DNA of 64,000 nt, taken from contig NZ_CP110001.1 in NCBI RefSeq assembly GCF_025947185.1, positions 3,224,001 to 3,288,000 on the forward strand, written 5' to 3'. Source of the DNA: Flavobacterium sp. N2038 (lineage in GTDB: Bacteria > Bacteroidota > Bacteroidia > Flavobacteriales > Flavobacteriaceae). Each line of letters begins with the position of its first letter. Positions within the stretch are counted from its first letter, which is position 1. The position numbers were made by a program, and so were the translations under genes. The notes under the pieces were generated by a model. It was not told where the DNA came from. It worked only from the letters and a program-made list of their open reading frames with translations, and did not search any database. Below are positions 63,690-64,000 of the stretch, in pieces.

Positions 63690-64000
63690 TTACAGACTTA
63701 ATAAAAACTTTGACAGGTTTTCCTCCTGGTTAAGATTTAATTTCTTCCTCAAACGATATCTGTGTAGTTCTACACCTCTAAAAGAGATATTCATCATAGG
63801 TGCAATTTCTTTTGAAGAGAGATTCATTTTAAGATAAACACACAGTTTTATATCTTTTGGAGTCAGTTGTGGATATTTTTTAGAAAGTGTAATGATAAAC
63901 TCATTATGAATTTGATTCAGATTGGTTTCAAAAATTTCCCATTCATGTTTATTCACTTCATTTATCTTAATTGCTTTTTTGATTTCGCTTTTAAGTTTAT
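63690..64000 (-). CDS. C-terminal end of a LuxR-type sensor/regulator (5' end outside window)
   Basis: The frame continues past the right edge, so only the last 103 or so codons are seen. A coiled-coil-like segment (NLKSEIKKAIKINEVNKHEW) leads to a LuxR-type helix-turn-helix: FEITLSKKYPQLTPKDIKLC-like sequence and then NLSSKEIAPMMNISFRGVELHRYRLRKKL. This ending is typical of the one-protein regulators of Bacteroidota with large ligand-sensing (beta-propeller/triple-tyrosine) domains that control polysaccharide loci. It lies directly upstream of susC and is likely its activator; the sensor part is not visible. Confidence 0.85.
   Translation of the reverse strand, partial: KLKSEIKKAIKINEVNKHEWEIFETNLNQIHNEFIITLSKKYPQLTPKDIKLCVYLKMNLSSKEIAPMMNISFRGVELHRYRLRKKLNLNQEENLSKFLLSL

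Overview
The window looks like a chromosomal segment of a low-GC Bacteroidota member, most likely a Flavobacterium close to F. johnsoniae. The evidence is a SusC/SusD pair, an Oar-type TonB receptor, a giant secreted protein of Ig-like (CHU_C-associated) repeats, many SPII lipoproteins, a BlaB/IND-type class B1 beta-lactamase, and several promoters of the Bacteroidota form TTG-N17-23-TAnnTTTG. Species is inferred; there is no rRNA or tRNA gene to confirm it.

Layout. 1-8737 (minus): at least 2912 codons of a giant secreted repeat protein, running off the left edge, with eleven near-identical 240-bp units at the visible end. 8738-9967: a very A+T-rich gap. 9968-22139 (nearly all minus): DUF6495 protein, Oar-like receptor, the ribosomal operon rpsF-rpsR-rplI, a LytTR response regulator (plus), priA, a vapBC-like toxin-antitoxin pair, a yihY-DUF2147-metallo-beta-lactamase run, and nadC. 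22452-30113 (plus): lipase, AlkD-like repair protein, pirin-OsmC-GNAT run, secreted adenosine deaminase, a small monooxygenase-like protein, rlmH and a CHRD lipoprotein. 30187-32519 (minus): folP with two unknown genes behind it. 32661-37467 (plus): DUF1599, DoxX/BT_3928 protein, a DUF6934 gene overlapping a 50-residue ORF, hydrolase, thioredoxin lipoprotein and tpiA. 37672-41110 (minus): two overlapping exported proteins of unknown role. 41217-49845 (plus): prmA, clpS, sterol desaturase family protein, YhhN, small membrane and lipoproteins, kdsA, outer-membrane protein, YiiX-like hydrolase and a Coq4-like protein.

50005-64000 (all minus) is the most coherent system. It is a polysaccharide utilisation locus: the end of a LuxR-type sensor/regulator, SusC, SusD, a GH144-like glucanase, a secreted alpha/beta hydrolase and a GH3 beta-glucosidase. 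After a terminator come a glycerophosphodiester phosphodiesterase lipoprotein and a GH43-discoidin-FnIII protein; after another terminator comes an M28 peptidase. GH144 enzymes act on beta-1,2-glucan. GH144 plus GH3, with an esterase-like hydrolase and a phosphoglycerol-type diesterase, suggests (inference) that the locus takes apart substituted beta-1,2-glucans such as the phosphoglycerol- and succinyl-decorated periplasmic glucans of Proteobacteria.

Intergenic spaces hold many U-tailed hairpin terminators and several families of short inverted repeats that look like dispersed elements.
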